A DNA stretch of 64,000 nucleotides from CAZEVY01 sp964515555 (GCA_964515555.1 CAZEVY010000012.1:24323-88322); one strand, 5' to 3'. Numbered from the stretch's first letter, positions 38,294-47,749 are shown. The notes: generated from the sequence alone by a model not told the origin. Translations and numbers: made by a program.

Positions 38294-39028
38294 ATGCCCG
38301 CCAAGATTCTCGTCGAGGACCTCTCCAAGACCTACCGTTCGGGCGACATGGATCTCGTCGTGCTCTCTCGCGTCAACCTCTCGGTGGAATCCGGCGAGTC
38401 GGTCGCCGTCGTAGGAGAATCGGGGGCCGGCAAGTCGACCCTGTTGCACTTGTTAGGAGGGGTCGACCGCCCGACGAGTGGTAGAATAGTCTTCGAGAGC
38501 AGGGATATCTTTTCACTCTCCGACGCGGAGTTGGCCGACTTTCGAAACCGCGAGGTCGGTTTCGTATGGCAGATTCAGTCGCTGCTGCCCGAGTTCACCG
38601 CGCTGGAGAACGTCGGCATGCCGCTCAGAATTCGCGGCATGGGTCCCGAGGAATCGGGCCGGCGCGCGCAGGCAAGTCTGGAGGAGGTGGGTCTGGGGCG
38701 CAGAGCGTGGCATCGCGCCGGGGAGCTCTCGGGCGGCGAACAGCAACGGGTGGCGCTGGCGCGGGCATTGGCCGGCGATCCCGCTGTCCTTCTCGCCGAC
38801 GAGCCGACGGGCAATCTCGACCACAAGACCGGCGAAATGATCATCGGACTTCTCGGCGAACTGCACCGCGCGCACCGGCTGACATCGGTGATCGTCACGC
38901 ACAATCCATCCTTCGCCCGCCGCTGCGATCGCGTGCTCTCGATCCAGGCGGGTGCGGTAACGGCGGTCCAGCCGGGATCGTCTCAGGAATTTCCGGCGGC
39001 GCCTGGAGGCGGCAGGGAACATGTTTGA
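38294..39028 (+). CDS. lolD: LolD-type ABC transporter ATPase, orphan
   Basis: A 244-residue ABC ATPase. Walker A GESGAGKST begins at 41, the signature LSGGEQQRVALARAL near 145, Walker B AVLLADEPTGNLDH near 165, and the H-loop His in IVTHNPSF near 205. The closest family is LolD/MacB-like ATPases, which drive lipoprotein release or efflux. No permease gene adjoins it; instead its end overlaps clpC by 8 nt. It may serve permeases encoded elsewhere, perhaps orphan permeases such as the ADOP protein at 22-25 kb, but that is speculation. The ATG at 38294 gives a normal LolD N-terminus. Confidence 0.85.
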   Translation: MPAKILVEDLSKTYRSGDMDLVVLSRVNLSVESGESVAVVGESGAGKSTLLHLLGGVDRPTSGRIVFESRDIFSLSDAELADFRNREVGFVWQIQSLLPEFTALENVGMPLRIRGMGPEESGRRAQASLEEVGLGRRAWHRAGELSGGEQQRVALARALAGDPAVLLADEPTGNLDHKTGEMIIGLLGELHRAHRLTSVIVTHNPSFARRCDRVLSIQAGAVTAVQPGSSQEFPAAPGGGREHV

Positions 39029-41498
39029 ACGCTACACGGAAAAGGCTCGCAGGGTAATCTTTTTCGCGCGCTACGAGGCCAGCCAGTTCGGCAGCCCCTA
39101 CATCGAGACCGAGCACCTGCTGCTCGGACTGCTCCGCGAGGACAAGGCGCTGGCGAACCGCTTCCTCCGCTCCAACGTCGCCCTGGAGTCCATCCGCAAG
39201 CAGATCGAGGCGCACACAACCATCCGCGAGAAGGTCTCCACTTCCGTCGACCTGCCGCTCAGCCACGAGTGCAAGCGCGTGCTGGCCTACGCCGCCGAAG
39301 AGGCCGAGCGGCTCAACCACAAGCACATCGGCACCGAGCACCTGCTGCTCGGCCTGCTGCGCGAAGAGAAGTGCTTCGCCGCCGAAATCCTGCACGAGCG
39401 CTCGCTGCGCCTCTCGCAGGTGCGCGAGGAGATCGCGCGCTCCTCCTCGGAGAAGATGTCTTCCAACCGCCCCAAGGAAAGCTCGCTGCTGGCCGAGTTC
39501 AGCCGCGACCTCACGCAGGCGGCCGTCGACGGACTGCTCGATCCGCTCATCGGGCGCGACTACGAGCTCGAGCGCGTCGTCCAAATCCTCTGCCGCCGCA
39601 CCAAGAACAACCCGGTGCTGATCGGCGAGCCGGGCGTCGGCAAAACCGCCATCGTCGAAGGACTCGCCCAGCGCATCGCCGAGGGCGACGTGCCCTCGTT
39701 CCTGGCCGACAAGCGCATTCTGGCGCTCGATCTCTCGCTCATCGTCGCCGGCACCAAGTACCGCGGCCAGTTCGAGGAGCGGCTCAAGACCATCATGAAG
39801 GAGCTGATGGAGAATCAGAACGCCATCATCTTCATCGACGAGCTGCACACGCTGGTGGGCGCCGGCTCCGCCGAAGGGTCTCTCGACGCCGCCAACATAT
39901 TGAAACCCGCCCTCTCGCGCGGCGAGATCCAGTGCAGCGGCGCCACCACGCCCTCCGAGTACCGCAAGTCGATCGAGAAGGACCGCTCCCTCGAGCGCCG
40001 CTTCCAGGCCGTCAAGGTCCCGCCGCCCACCGAAAAGGACGCCTGCGCCATCCTGTTCGGCATCAAGGAGCGCTACGAGAAGTTCCACGCCGTGGCCTAC
40101 ACCGACGAGGCCGTCGAATCGGCCGTCTTCACCTCCACGCGCTTCATCCCCGACCGCTTCCTTCCCGACAAAGCCATCGACCTCATCGACGAGGCCGGCG
40201 CCCGCGTCAAGCTCCGCCAGACCACCGTTCCCGCCGAGATCGCCGACGTCCAGAAGCGCATCAAGTTCATCGTGCACCGCATGGAGAACGCCATCGCCAA
40301 TCACGATTTCGAGAAGGCCCGCTTCTACTCCGACGAAGAGCGCAAGGAGCGCGAGAACCTGCGGCTGCTGCGCGAGAAGTACAACCTCGACGACACCTCC
40401 ACCGGCGTGGTCACCAAGGACGATATCGAGGACGTCGTCGCGCGCTGGACCGGCGTGCCCATGACCGCCATCAGGGAAGAGGAGATCGCCAAGCTCCTGC
40501 GCATCGAGGAGGAGCTGCACAAGCGCGTCATCAGCCAGGACAAGGCCATCGGCGCGCTGGCGCGTGCCATCCGCCGCTCCCGCGCCGGCCTGAAGTCTCC
40601 CAAGCGGCCCGCGGGCTGCTTCCTGTTCCTCGGGCCCACCGGCGTCGGCAAGACCGAGGTGGCGCGCGCGCTGGCCGAGTTCCTGTTCGGCTCCGAAAAA
40701 TCGCTCATCCGCTTCGACATGTCCGAGTTCATGGAGAAGCACTCGGTGTCGAAGCTCATCGGCTCGCCGCCCGGATACGTCGGCTACGAAGAGGGCGGCC
40801 AGTTGACCGAGCGCGTCAAGCGCGCGCCCTATTCCATCATCCTGCTCGATGAGATCGAGAAGGCGCACCCGGACATTTACAACATCCTGCTGCAGGTCTT
40901 CGAGGACGGCCAGTTGACCGACGGCCTCGGCAACACCGTCGACTTCAAGAACACCATCATCATCATGACGTCCAACCTCGGCGCCCGATTCCTCGAAAAG
41001 CGCACGCAGATGGGCTTCGCGATCGCCGCGGCGGGCATTCCCGCCAAGATCGAGGACATGGTGATGTCGGAGGTCAAGAAGGCCTTCAATCCCGAATTCC
41101 TGAACCGCCTCGACGAGGTGATCCTGTTCACCTCGCTCAGCGACGACGACCTGCTCCAGATCATCACCCTGCTGGCCGATCAGATCAACGTCGCGCTCGC
41201 GCCCAAGCAGATCCGGCTGAATCTGGCGCCCGACGCCGCGCGCTACATTCTCGAAAAGACCTGCGGCGACCGCAGCTACGGCGCGCGCCCGCTGCGCCGC
41301 GCCTTGCAGAAGTACATCGAGGACCCCCTCGCCGAGCTGGTCATCCAGGGCACGCTACCGCGCCCGGTCGAGCTGGAGGTCTACCTCGGCGACACCGGCA
41401 TCTTCTGCCGCCCCATCGGCGGCGAGGCCGAACTGGAGCTGGTCGGCGCCGGCGGTCCGTCGGAGCGCGCGCCCGGCGTTCCGCTATTCATGTTCTGA
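39021..41498 (+). CDS. clpC: ClpC, AAA+ unfoldase of the Clp protease
   Basis: An 825-residue class I Clp ATPase. It has the double Clp-N repeat (about 1-145: [36 protein letters not shown]), a first AAA+ domain with Walker A GEPGVGKT at 202-209 and Walker [11 protein letters not shown], a short middle coiled coil (about 410-455), and a second AAA+ domain with Walker A GPTGVGKT at 538-545 and [12 protein letters not shown] at 664-666 is the loop tripeptide that docks on ClpP, so it is a ClpP partner rather than a ClpB disaggregase. The ATG lies inside the last codons of the LolD gene (8-nt overlap). Confidence 0.95.
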   Translation: MFERYTEKARRVIFFARYEASQFGSPYIETEHLLLGLLREDKALANRFLRSNVALESIRKQIEAHTTIREKVSTSVDLPLSHECKRVLAYAAEEAERLNHKHIGTEHLLLGLLREEKCFAAEILHERSLRLSQVREEIARSSSEKMSSNRPKESSLLAEFSRDLTQAAVDGLLDPLIGRDYELERVVQILCRRTKNNPVLIGEPGVGKTAIVEGLAQRIAEGDVPSFLADKRILALDLSLIVAGTKYRGQFEERLKTIMKELMENQNAIIFIDELHTLVGAGSAEGSLDAANILKPALSRGEIQCSGATTPSEYRKSIEKDRSLERRFQAVKVPPPTEKDACAILFGIKERYEKFHAVAYTDEAVESAVFTSTRFIPDRFLPDKAIDLIDEAGARVKLRQTTVPAEIADVQKRIKFIVHRMENAIANHDFEKARFYSDEERKERENLRLLREKYNLDDTSTGVVTKDDIEDVVARWTGVPMTAIREEEIAKLLRIEEELHKRVISQDKAIGALARAIRRSRAGLKSPKRPAGCFLFLGPTGVGKTEVARALAEFLFGSEKSLIRFDMSEFMEKHSVSKLIGSPPGYVGYEEGGQLTERVKRAPYSIILLDEIEKAHPDIYNILLQVFEDGQLTDGLGNTVDFKNTIIIMTSNLGARFLEKRTQMGFAIAAAGIPAKIEDMVMSEVKKAFNPEFLNRLDEVILFTSLSDDDLLQIITLLADQINVALAPKQIRLNLAPDAARYILEKTCGDRSYGARPLRRALQKYIEDPLAELVIQGTLPRPVELEVYLGDTGIFCRPIGGEAELELVGAGGPSERAPGVPLFMF

Positions 41499-41514
41499 CG
41501 TCCTGGGCCTTAGT

Positions 41515-41557
41515 CCCATCTGCGTTTATCCGCGTTCATCTGCGGCCCGATCATTCC
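41515..41557 (+). repeat. dispersed intergenic repeat, copy 1
   Basis: A 33-nt core (41515-41547) built of three 10-bp units, ATCTGCGTTT / ATCCGCGTTC / ATCTGCGGCC, followed by a less exact tail ending ATCATTCC. The core matches the copy at 44052 with one mismatch and the same orientation. It lies between clpC and the sulfatase-fold gene. Similar 10-bp-periodic intergenic repeats are known from many unrelated bacterial genomes; their function is unknown. Confidence 0.75.
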
Positions 41558-41597
41558 CCGGCGCGCTCGTCGAACCTGATACAGTATTCGGGTTCCC

Positions 41598-44009
41598 ATG
41601 AGAAAGTCCGCCGCACTACCAATCGCTCTGCTCGCACTGGCCGCCTGCCAGCGTGCGCCTCAGACCCCCGCGATCCGCCTCATCGACCGCTTCGAAGCCG
41701 CCCGAGTCGAAGGCGCCCCCAAAGGCAAGGCGCCCGATCCGAACGCGCTCTGGGATTTCGCCGCTCCCGTCAAAGCCGGCGAGGACCCCCTCCGCGGCTG
41801 GAAGGCCGGACCCGGCGTCACCGGGCTCGCCGTCAAGGACGGAAAGCTCACCGGCCGCACCACCGCTGAAATACCCTTCCTGTACGCCGACCGCCCCAAA
41901 ACCGTCGACGCCAGCGACGCCTTCGACTCCGTGCGCCTCCGCATCCGCGTCAGCGACGGCGCCAACGCCAGCGTCATGGGAAGCCGCGGCAAGCCCGACT
42001 TCGCGCAGATCGCCGGCATGGCGCGCGCCTTTCCCTGGCCCTTCCGCGCGGCGGTTCAAAAAGGTCAGGAGTTCCAGACCCTCACGATTCAAGCCGAGCA
42101 GGTCAACCGCATGAATTTCGAGCAGCTCCTCATCCGGCCGACCGACGTTTCCGGCGCGACCTTCGAGATCGAATCGATACAGGCCATCTCGCAGCGCGAG
42201 CGCCGCGCCTCGGTGAAATCCGGCATCGGCTGGCAGGGCCTGGGCGACATCTATCACGAGACGCTGGTCTCGCGGTCGCCCGAGAGAATCCGCATCGAGG
42301 TCGACGTGCCCGCCAACTCATGGCTCGACCTCAACCTCGGCACCGTCGAGGACCACCCCGTCACCTTCAAGGTCGCCGTCGCCGGCGGACGGACGCTGCT
42401 CGAGCGCACGCTGACGACTCCCCATCGATGGGAGCCTTCGCCGGTCGACCTGGCCGGCGTCTCCGGACGCACGACGCTGGAGCTCTCGCTCGACGTCGCC
42501 GAAGAGCGCCTCGTCGGCTTCTGGGGATCGCCCGTCATTCGCGTGCGCGGTGCCAAACCGGAGGCGCAGAACGCCGGCGGCGCGCTCCGTGCCGCCCCGC
42601 CGCAGGGCGTCATCCTCATCATGTGCGACACCCTGCGTAAGGATCACCTGCCCACCTACGGCCACAAGCGCGACACCGCGCCCAATCTCTCGAAGATCGC
42701 CTCCCAGGGCGCTGTTTTCCTCGACGCCGTCGCTCCGGCGACGTGGACGAAGGTCGCCACGCCTTCCATCATGACGTCGCTCTATCCCATCTCGCACCGC
42801 GTGCACGATTTCACGCACCGCCTCTCGGCGGCCGCCGACACCATCGCCGAAGTCTATCGCGGGGCCGGCTACGCCACCGTGTCGTATTCCTCGGTGCTGT
42901 TCACCGGCAAGTTCACCAATCTCCAGCAGGGATTCGAGGAGCTGCACGAGAGCACCTCGGTGAACGATCCCCAGTACAACGCCAAGACCGCGCGCGCCTA
43001 CGTCGACCGCGCCTCCGAGTGGCTCGGCCGCCACACCGACACGCCCTTTTTCATGTTCCTCCACGTCTTCGACCCCCACGATCCCTTCGAGCCCCGCGCG
43101 CCCTACGACCGCATCTGGGCCGACCCGTCGAAGAAAGAACAGCACGTCGGAAACCTCAACAAGATCCGCAAGGTGATCGAGAATCCCCTGCTGCGCGCCT
43201 TCGGCATGCCGAACAAGGCCGAGATCGAGAAGGCCGGCGTCGACCCGCACGAATTCGTCGCCCACGACAAGGACTGGTACGACGGCTCCATCCGCGGCAT
43301 GGACTCCGAGGTCGGCCGCCTCATCGAGCGGCTGCGCCGGCTCGGCCTGGAAGACAAGGTGCAGATTGCCTTCATCTCCGACCATGGCGAGGAGTTCATC
43401 GAGCACGGCCGCATGTTCCACGGACAGACCGTCTACGGCGAGCTCACGGGCGTGCCGCTGATGCTGTACCGCCCCGGCGTCATCCCTCCCGGCCTCGCCA
43501 TCCGCGAAACCGTCAGCAGCATCGACTTGATGCCCACGCTGCTCGACCTGAGCGGGCTCCCGGCGCCAAAGCGCGCGCAGGGGCAGAGCCTCGTTCCTTT
43601 GATCGCCGCCGCGCGCGACGCCAAGGGCGGACCCGCCGCCCAGGCGGCTCAGGCGCTGGGGTGGAAGCCGAGGCCCGCCGTCACCGAGAAGGCGAAGTCG
43701 AAGGACGCCGGCGGACCTCCGCCCTACGAAACCGAGTCGTACGGCATCGTCGACGGCGGCTGGAAGCTGGTGCACAACGTGCACCGTCCGGCGGGCGCGC
43801 CGGAGTTCGAGCTGTATAACCACACCGACGATCCGCTCAACATGAAAAACGTCGCCGATCAGAACAAGGACAAGGTCGAGAAGCTGCGCGCGAAGCTGGC
43901 CGAGTGGCGCAAGTCCGTCGAACAGGGACAGCTCCCCAAGGGCGACGCCGCCGAGGGCCTAACTCCGCAGGAGCGCGAACGCCTCCGCAGCCTGGGCTAC
44001 GTGCAGTAG
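41598..44009 (+). CDS. sulfatase-fold lipoprotein with Thr at the nucleophile position
   Basis: An 803-residue lipoprotein (lipobox LLALAAC, lipidated Cys16). Residues about 25-330 form beta-rich N-terminal domains. The alkaline-phosphatase-superfamily domain runs from about 335 (GVILIMCDTLRKDHLPTYGH) to 700, with the metal-binding FISDHGEEFIEHG and a tail starting SYGIVDGGWKLVHNV. True sulfatases carry C/S-x-P-x-R; here the aligned segment is TKVATPSIMTSLYP, with Thr384 in the nucleophile place. So formylglycine cannot form, and a phosphatase or phosphotransferase like the phosphoglycerol transferases is more likely. A TACACT-like hexamer (TACAGT, 41580) lies 12 nt before the ATG. The gene sits between two copies of an intergenic repeat. 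Confidence 0.85.
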   Translation: MRKSAALPIALLALAACQRAPQTPAIRLIDRFEAARVEGAPKGKAPDPNALWDFAAPVKAGEDPLRGWKAGPGVTGLAVKDGKLTGRTTAEIPFLYADRPKTVDASDAFDSVRLRIRVSDGANASVMGSRGKPDFAQIAGMARAFPWPFRAAVQKGQEFQTLTIQAEQVNRMNFEQLLIRPTDVSGATFEIESIQAISQRERRASVKSGIGWQGLGDIYHETLVSRSPERIRIEVDVPANSWLDLNLGTVEDHPVTFKVAVAGGRTLLERTLTTPHRWEPSPVDLAGVSGRTTLELSLDVAEERLVGFWGSPVIRVRGAKPEAQNAGGALRAAPPQGVILIMCDTLRKDHLPTYGHKRDTAPNLSKIASQGAVFLDAVAPATWTKVATPSIMTSLYPISHRVHDFTHRLSAAADTIAEVYRGAGYATVSYSSVLFTGKFTNLQQGFEELHESTSVNDPQYNAKTARAYVDRASEWLGRHTDTPFFMFLHVFDPHDPFEPRAPYDRIWADPSKKEQHVGNLNKIRKVIENPLLRAFGMPNKAEIEKAGVDPHEFVAHDKDWYDGSIRGMDSEVGRLIERLRRLGLEDKVQIAFISDHGEEFIEHGRMFHGQTVYGELTGVPLMLYRPGVIPPGLAIRETVSSIDLMPTLLDLSGLPAPKRAQGQSLVPLIAAARDAKGGPAAQAAQALGWKPRPAVTEKAKSKDAGGPPPYETESYGIVDGGWKLVHNVHRPAGAPEFELYNHTDDPLNMKNVADQNKDKVEKLRAKLAEWRKSVEQGQLPKGDAAEGLTPQERERLRSLGYVQ

Positions 44010-44051
44010 GCGCGCGGCCCCGGTTCACCCCGCCCTGGAGCTTGTTCTTGT

Positions 44052-44094
44052 CCCATCTGCGTTTATCTGCGTTCATCTGCGGCCAAATCATTCT
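44052..44094 (+). repeat. dispersed intergenic repeat, copy 2, overlapping a gene end
   Basis: Second copy of the repeat at 41515: core 44052-44084 with units ATCTGCGTTT / ATCTGCGTTC / ATCTGCGGCC, then a tail ending ATCATTC. On the minus strand it encodes the last residues LAADERR and the TAA stop of the GT2 gene, so the repeat has been captured as the end of a coding sequence. Confidence 0.75.
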
Positions 44095-45052
44095 TCCCAC
44101 GAGAATCGCGCTCCCCGGACGCCGCCGCCGACAGCCGTCTCACCCAACCGGCCGGCAGCGCCGCCGCCGCCAGGCATGCGCCGGCCACCAGCCAGTTTCT
44201 GCGATCGAAGAGGAAGCCCGCGGGAGTACGGCCCGCGGCGGCCGCCAGGAATCCGAGGCCTCGCAGCGGAGCCCCGGTCTCGTAGCACAGGTAGGCGAAG
44301 TAGCGGGACATGTTGGCGCGGGCCGGGGCCTCGCATCCCTTGAAGCGCGGGCCGGCGAGAGCCCGGATCTTTTCCAGCAGACTCTCCCACTCGGCGGCCA
44401 TGCCGCGCCAGCCCCGCGACATCTGCCCGGAGTGGCGCCGATAGTAGCTGTGCCGGTCGCCGGTGCCCGCCAACTCCCCGCCGCCGAGGAGCGCGATCCG
44501 GAGGAACAGGTCGAGATCGTACATGTAGTGGAACCGCGGATCGAATCCGCCCGCCTCGATCGCCGCGCTCCGCCGGACCATCACCGATGAGGTGTTGCCG
44601 ATCACGAAGTCGCGCATCAGCTGTTCGAATCCCAGCGGCCCGTCCCAGACTCGTGCCGGAAGCGGGAGCGGCTCGCCGCCCGCGCCGACGTAGCCGGTCG
44701 CGCAGAACGTCAACGCCAGTGTCGGGCGCGACCTCATGGTCTTCACCTGTGCCGCGAGTTTGCCGGGGTCCCAGAGGTCGTCCTGGTCCAGGAAGGCGAT
44801 GAATTCCCCGCGTGCCTGCTGCAGTCCCGTCTGTGCCGCCGCCGAAGGCCCGCGGTTGTCCTGAACGAGGGAGACGATGCGGGAATCGAGGCTTCGCACG
44901 GCATCCACGCAATGGTCGGTGGAGCCGTCGTCGACCAGAATCAGCTCGAAATCCCCGAACGACTGCCCGAGAGCCGAGTGGACTGTCTCCCGAAGCAGCG
45001 CGCCCCCGTTGAACACCGGCACGACAATGCTCACCGCCGGCGCGCCGCTCAA
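44063..45052 (-). CDS. family 2 glycosyltransferase
   Basis: A 329-residue GT-A fold enzyme. The N-terminus VSIVVPVFNGGALLRETVHS is typical of GT2, the nucleotide-binding Asp pair is in ILVDDGSTDH (about 37-42), and the acceptor-metal motif FLDQDDLW lies near 92. A C-terminal hydrophobic stretch (AGACLAAAALPAGWV near 300) may touch the membrane. It overlaps the adenylation-carrier-thioesterase gene by 4 nt (ATGA) and follows it, so glycosylation of that enzyme's product is possible. The last seven residues come from an intergenic repeat, which suggests the original C-terminus was replaced. Confidence 0.88.
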   Translation of the reverse strand: MSGAPAVSIVVPVFNGGALLRETVHSALGQSFGDFELILVDDGSTDHCVDAVRSLDSRIVSLVQDNRGPSAAAQTGLQQARGEFIAFLDQDDLWDPGKLAAQVKTMRSRPTLALTFCATGYVGAGGEPLPLPARVWDGPLGFEQLMRDFVIGNTSSVMVRRSAAIEAGGFDPRFHYMYDLDLFLRIALLGGGELAGTGDRHSYYRRHSGQMSRGWRGMAAEWESLLEKIRALAGPRFKGCEAPARANMSRYFAYLCYETGAPLRGLGFLAAAAGRTPAGFLFDRRNWLVAGACLAAAALPAGWVRRLSAAASGERDSRGKNDLAADERR

Positions 45053-47664
45053 CCCATCGCCTCGCGAATGTGCCGCACCACTTCCTGGATCGACGACTCC
45101 GCCAGCATCCCCTCGGGGGCGTAGTCGACTTCCCGCACTTCGAACTCACCGGTCGCGATTCCACTCCAACCCATCATGGGAACCACCGGTCGCACGCCGC
45201 GTATCCGGATACAGCACACTCGTCCCGAATACGGTCCCGGCCGATAGCTCAATGACGCGAGGCGTCGCAGGATGGCGGCGCCGACCGTACCGGGGCCGCG
45301 CTCGCCGGTCCGCAGGGACGCAGCCATTCTTCGCTCGTGGCGGTTTCGTGCGAACGCCCGCCATCGGTTTCCGGCGTATTCGAGCGGTCCGCCCGGCCAG
45401 CGGTGCAGCCACGCTCCGTGCTCGGCGATTCGCTCCACGCCCATGCGGACCTGGGCGATCGCCCTGCCTGCCGCGCCGGCCGCGGCGCGCCAATCCGGGT
45501 TGATCGTGTCCATCAGCACCAGCAGCGACGGCGTCCGTCCCATCGACGCCAGCCTCCGCGCCGTTTCGAACGCGGCCACGCCGCCGAAACACACGCCGGC
45601 CAGCCGCACCGGCGCGTCGCCGAACCTCGCCGAGATGGCCTCCGCGTACGCCTCCGCGAACTCCTCGATCGTCCATTCTTCCGAGCCGGCGCGCGGAGCC
45701 GCCGTCCGCAGTCCATACACAGGCTGGCGATCGCCGAGCAACCTCGCCAGGCGCGCGTAGCCCAGCGCCACCGCGTCGTGTCCCGGAATGCAGACTAGCG
45801 GCGGCTCCGTTCCCTTCGGTTGCAGCTCCACCAGCAGATCGTCGGTCGGCGGTGCGGCCCTGGCGGCCTCGATATCCTCGGCCAGCGACCGGATCGTCCC
45901 CTGTTCGAGAAACCGGAAGAACGGCAGATCGAGAGACGTCGTCTCGACGACCTCGGCCAGCATGCGCGCGGCCTGGTGCGAATCGCCGCCGAGCGCGCCG
46001 AAGGCGTCCAGCGCGCCGATCCGCTTGCGGCGCAGATGGCGCGACCAGATGTCGCGGATCTGCCGCTCGAGCGCCGTCTCCGGCTCCACAAACTCCACCG
46101 GGGCGGCGCCGTCGATCGCCGGAACGCCGAGCCGCTCGGCCAGGCCGCCGCGCTGCGTTTTTCCCGTGGGGCCTTTCGGTATCTCAGCCAGAATGCGGAC
46201 CACGCGCGGAACCTTGAACGCCGCCAGCCGCGCCGCGGCGAAACCGCGCAGATCCGATTCGCGCGCCGTCGCCCCTTTCCGCAGTACCACCGCCGCCCCC
46301 ACCTCCTCGCCGAGCTGCGCGTGCGGCACAGCGAAGGCGACCGCCTGCTCCACCGCCGGATGATCGAGCAGAACCTCGTCGATCTCCCGGGGCGAGATCT
46401 TCTCGCCTCCCCGATTGATAATCTCCTTGAGCCGCCCCGTCAGGTGCAGGTAGCCGTCGGCGTCCATCCATCCCTGATCGCCCGTGCGAAACCACCCGTT
46501 GCGGAACGCCGATTCGTTCGCCGCCGGATTGTCCAGGTACCCGGGCGTGACGCCCGGCCCGCGTACAACGACCTCGCCGGTCGCGCCGCCTTCGAGCAGC
46601 TCGCCCGATTCGCCCAGGATCGCGATCTCCGCTCCGGCGCACGGGCCCACCGAGCCCGGTTTTCGCGCGGCGGGCGGCAGAGGATTCGAGGCCATCTGGT
46701 GCGCGGCCTCCGTCATCCCGTAGGCTTCTACGACGGGCGCGCCGAACGCCGCCTCCAGCTCATGCAGCACCCGCGGTGGCAGCGCCGCGGACGAGGAGCG
46801 AATCAGGCGCAGCGGCCTTCTGGCGACGATCGCCGCGTTCTCCCGCGCGCGCGCGGCGATCGCCATATGCATCGCCGGCACCGCCGTGTACCAGGTCGGC
46901 GCGAATTCCTCCAGCCAGTCGAAGAACCCGGTCCCGTAAGTCCCGTCCGTCGAGACCACGCTCCCGCCCGTGGCCAGCGTCGCCAGCAGGGCCGCCGCCA
47001 GGCCGTGGATGTGGAACAGCGGCATGATATTCAGGCATCGGTCGGCGGGCGTGAGCGCCAGCGTGCGCGCGATGCTGCCGGCCGAGGCCGCCAGGTTCCG
47101 ATGAAGCAGCGGCACCAGCTTCGGCCGCGACGTCGTGCCCGAGGTGTGCAGCAGCAGCGCGATATCGCCCGCCTCCGGCGGTCCGTCTTCCGACGGCAGC
47201 CCGGCAAGCTCACCCGCCTCGAAGCGGCATAGTCCGCCGTCCGCGATCAGGTTCAGCACCGGAACGCCCGCCTCGCGCGCGGCCGCCTGCGCGGGCGAAT
47301 CGGGCGGACGGTCGGTAGCGATGAAATCCGCGCGCAGATCGCGCAGGTAGAATGCCAGCTCTTCCTTGCGATAGGCCGGGTTCAGGGGCGCGCACGCGCA
47401 AGCCGACGCGATCCCCAGGAAGGCTGTCGCCGCCACCGGTCCGTTGCCCGTGACCAGCGCGACCCGCGTCCCGCGCCCGGCGCCGATGGCCCGCAATCGG
47501 TCGCGCGTCGAATTCAGGTGGCCGTGGAGATCCGCATACGCCACCGTGACGCCGCCGGGTCCCAGGATGGCGGGATTCTTGGGATGCGACGCGGCCCACG
47601 CCGCGATCCCGGCGCCGCAACATCCGCTTGCCAGGTCTCGACTGGGGGAAATGGTGGACGGCAT
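45049..47664 (-). CDS. adenylation - carrier protein - thioesterase protein
   Basis: An 871-residue three-domain protein of NRPS style. Residues about 1-500 are an acyl/aryl-adenylating (AMP-binding) domain (LLHTSGTTSRPKLVPL, YGMTEAAHQMAS, RTGDQGWMDADGYLHLTGR, KEIINRGGEKISP). A carrier domain follows with the phosphopantetheine serine at 562 in LGGDSHQAA. The rest is an alpha/beta-hydrolase thioesterase, where the nucleophile elbow reads GVCFGG: Cys692 replaces the usual Ser. The usual H-x-x-ML histidine near the end is not obvious (YAPEGMLAES). ATG 47664 lies inside the tRNA-Ala 3' end; no later in-frame ATG/GTG preserves the whole adenylation domain. It probably loads and releases or hands over one acyl group. 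Downstream is a GT2. Confidence 0.82.
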   Translation of the reverse strand: MPSTISPSRDLASGCCGAGIAAWAASHPKNPAILGPGGVTVAYADLHGHLNSTRDRLRAIGAGRGTRVALVTGNGPVAATAFLGIASACACAPLNPAYRKEELAFYLRDLRADFIATDRPPDSPAQAAAREAGVPVLNLIADGGLCRFEAGELAGLPSEDGPPEAGDIALLLHTSGTTSRPKLVPLLHRNLAASAGSIARTLALTPADRCLNIMPLFHIHGLAAALLATLATGGSVVSTDGTYGTGFFDWLEEFAPTWYTAVPAMHMAIAARARENAAIVARRPLRLIRSSSAALPPRVLHELEAAFGAPVVEAYGMTEAAHQMASNPLPPAARKPGSVGPCAGAEIAILGESGELLEGGATGEVVVRGPGVTPGYLDNPAANESAFRNGWFRTGDQGWMDADGYLHLTGRLKEIINRGGEKISPREIDEVLLDHPAVEQAVAFAVPHAQLGEEVGAAVVLRKGATARESDLRGFAAARLAAFKVPRVVRILAEIPKGPTGKTQRGGLAERLGVPAIDGAAPVEFVEPETALERQIRDIWSRHLRRKRIGALDAFGALGGDSHQAARMLAEVVETTSLDLPFFRFLEQGTIRSLAEDIEAARAAPPTDDLLVELQPKGTEPPLVCIPGHDAVALGYARLARLLGDRQPVYGLRTAAPRAGSEEWTIEEFAEAYAEAISARFGDAPVRLAGVCFGGVAAFETARRLASMGRTPSLLVLMDTINPDWRAAAGAAGRAIAQVRMGVERIAEHGAWLHRWPGGPLEYAGNRWRAFARNRHERRMAASLRTGERGPGTVGAAILRRLASLSYRPGPYSGRVCCIRIRGVRPVVPMMGWSGIATGEFEVREVDYAPEGMLAESSIQEVVRHIREAMG

Positions 47665-47727
47665 GGGATTCGAACCCACGACCCCGGCGTTGCGAACGCC
47701 GTGCTCTCCCAACTGAGCTAGCCGCCC
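47652..47727 (-). tRNA. tRNA-Ala (anticodon CGC)
   Basis: A 76-nt cloverleaf including encoded CCA. Acceptor stem GGGCGGC pairs with GCCGTCC (one G-T), the D arm is GCTC/GAGC, the anticodon arm is CGGCG-TTCGCAA-CGCCG giving anticodon CGC (reads GCG, alanine), and the T arm is GTGGG-TTCGAAT-CCCAT. Discriminator base A73 is normal for alanine. The 3' 13 nt overlap the proposed start of the adenylation protein gene. Confidence 0.97.
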
Positions 47728-47749
47728 ACTGCGCGCTCAGGTCACCTCC

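Noticed and set aside
41598..44009. Annotation as an ordinary formylglycine sulfatase
   Set aside because: The C/S-x-P-x-R motif is absent and Thr occupies the nucleophile place.
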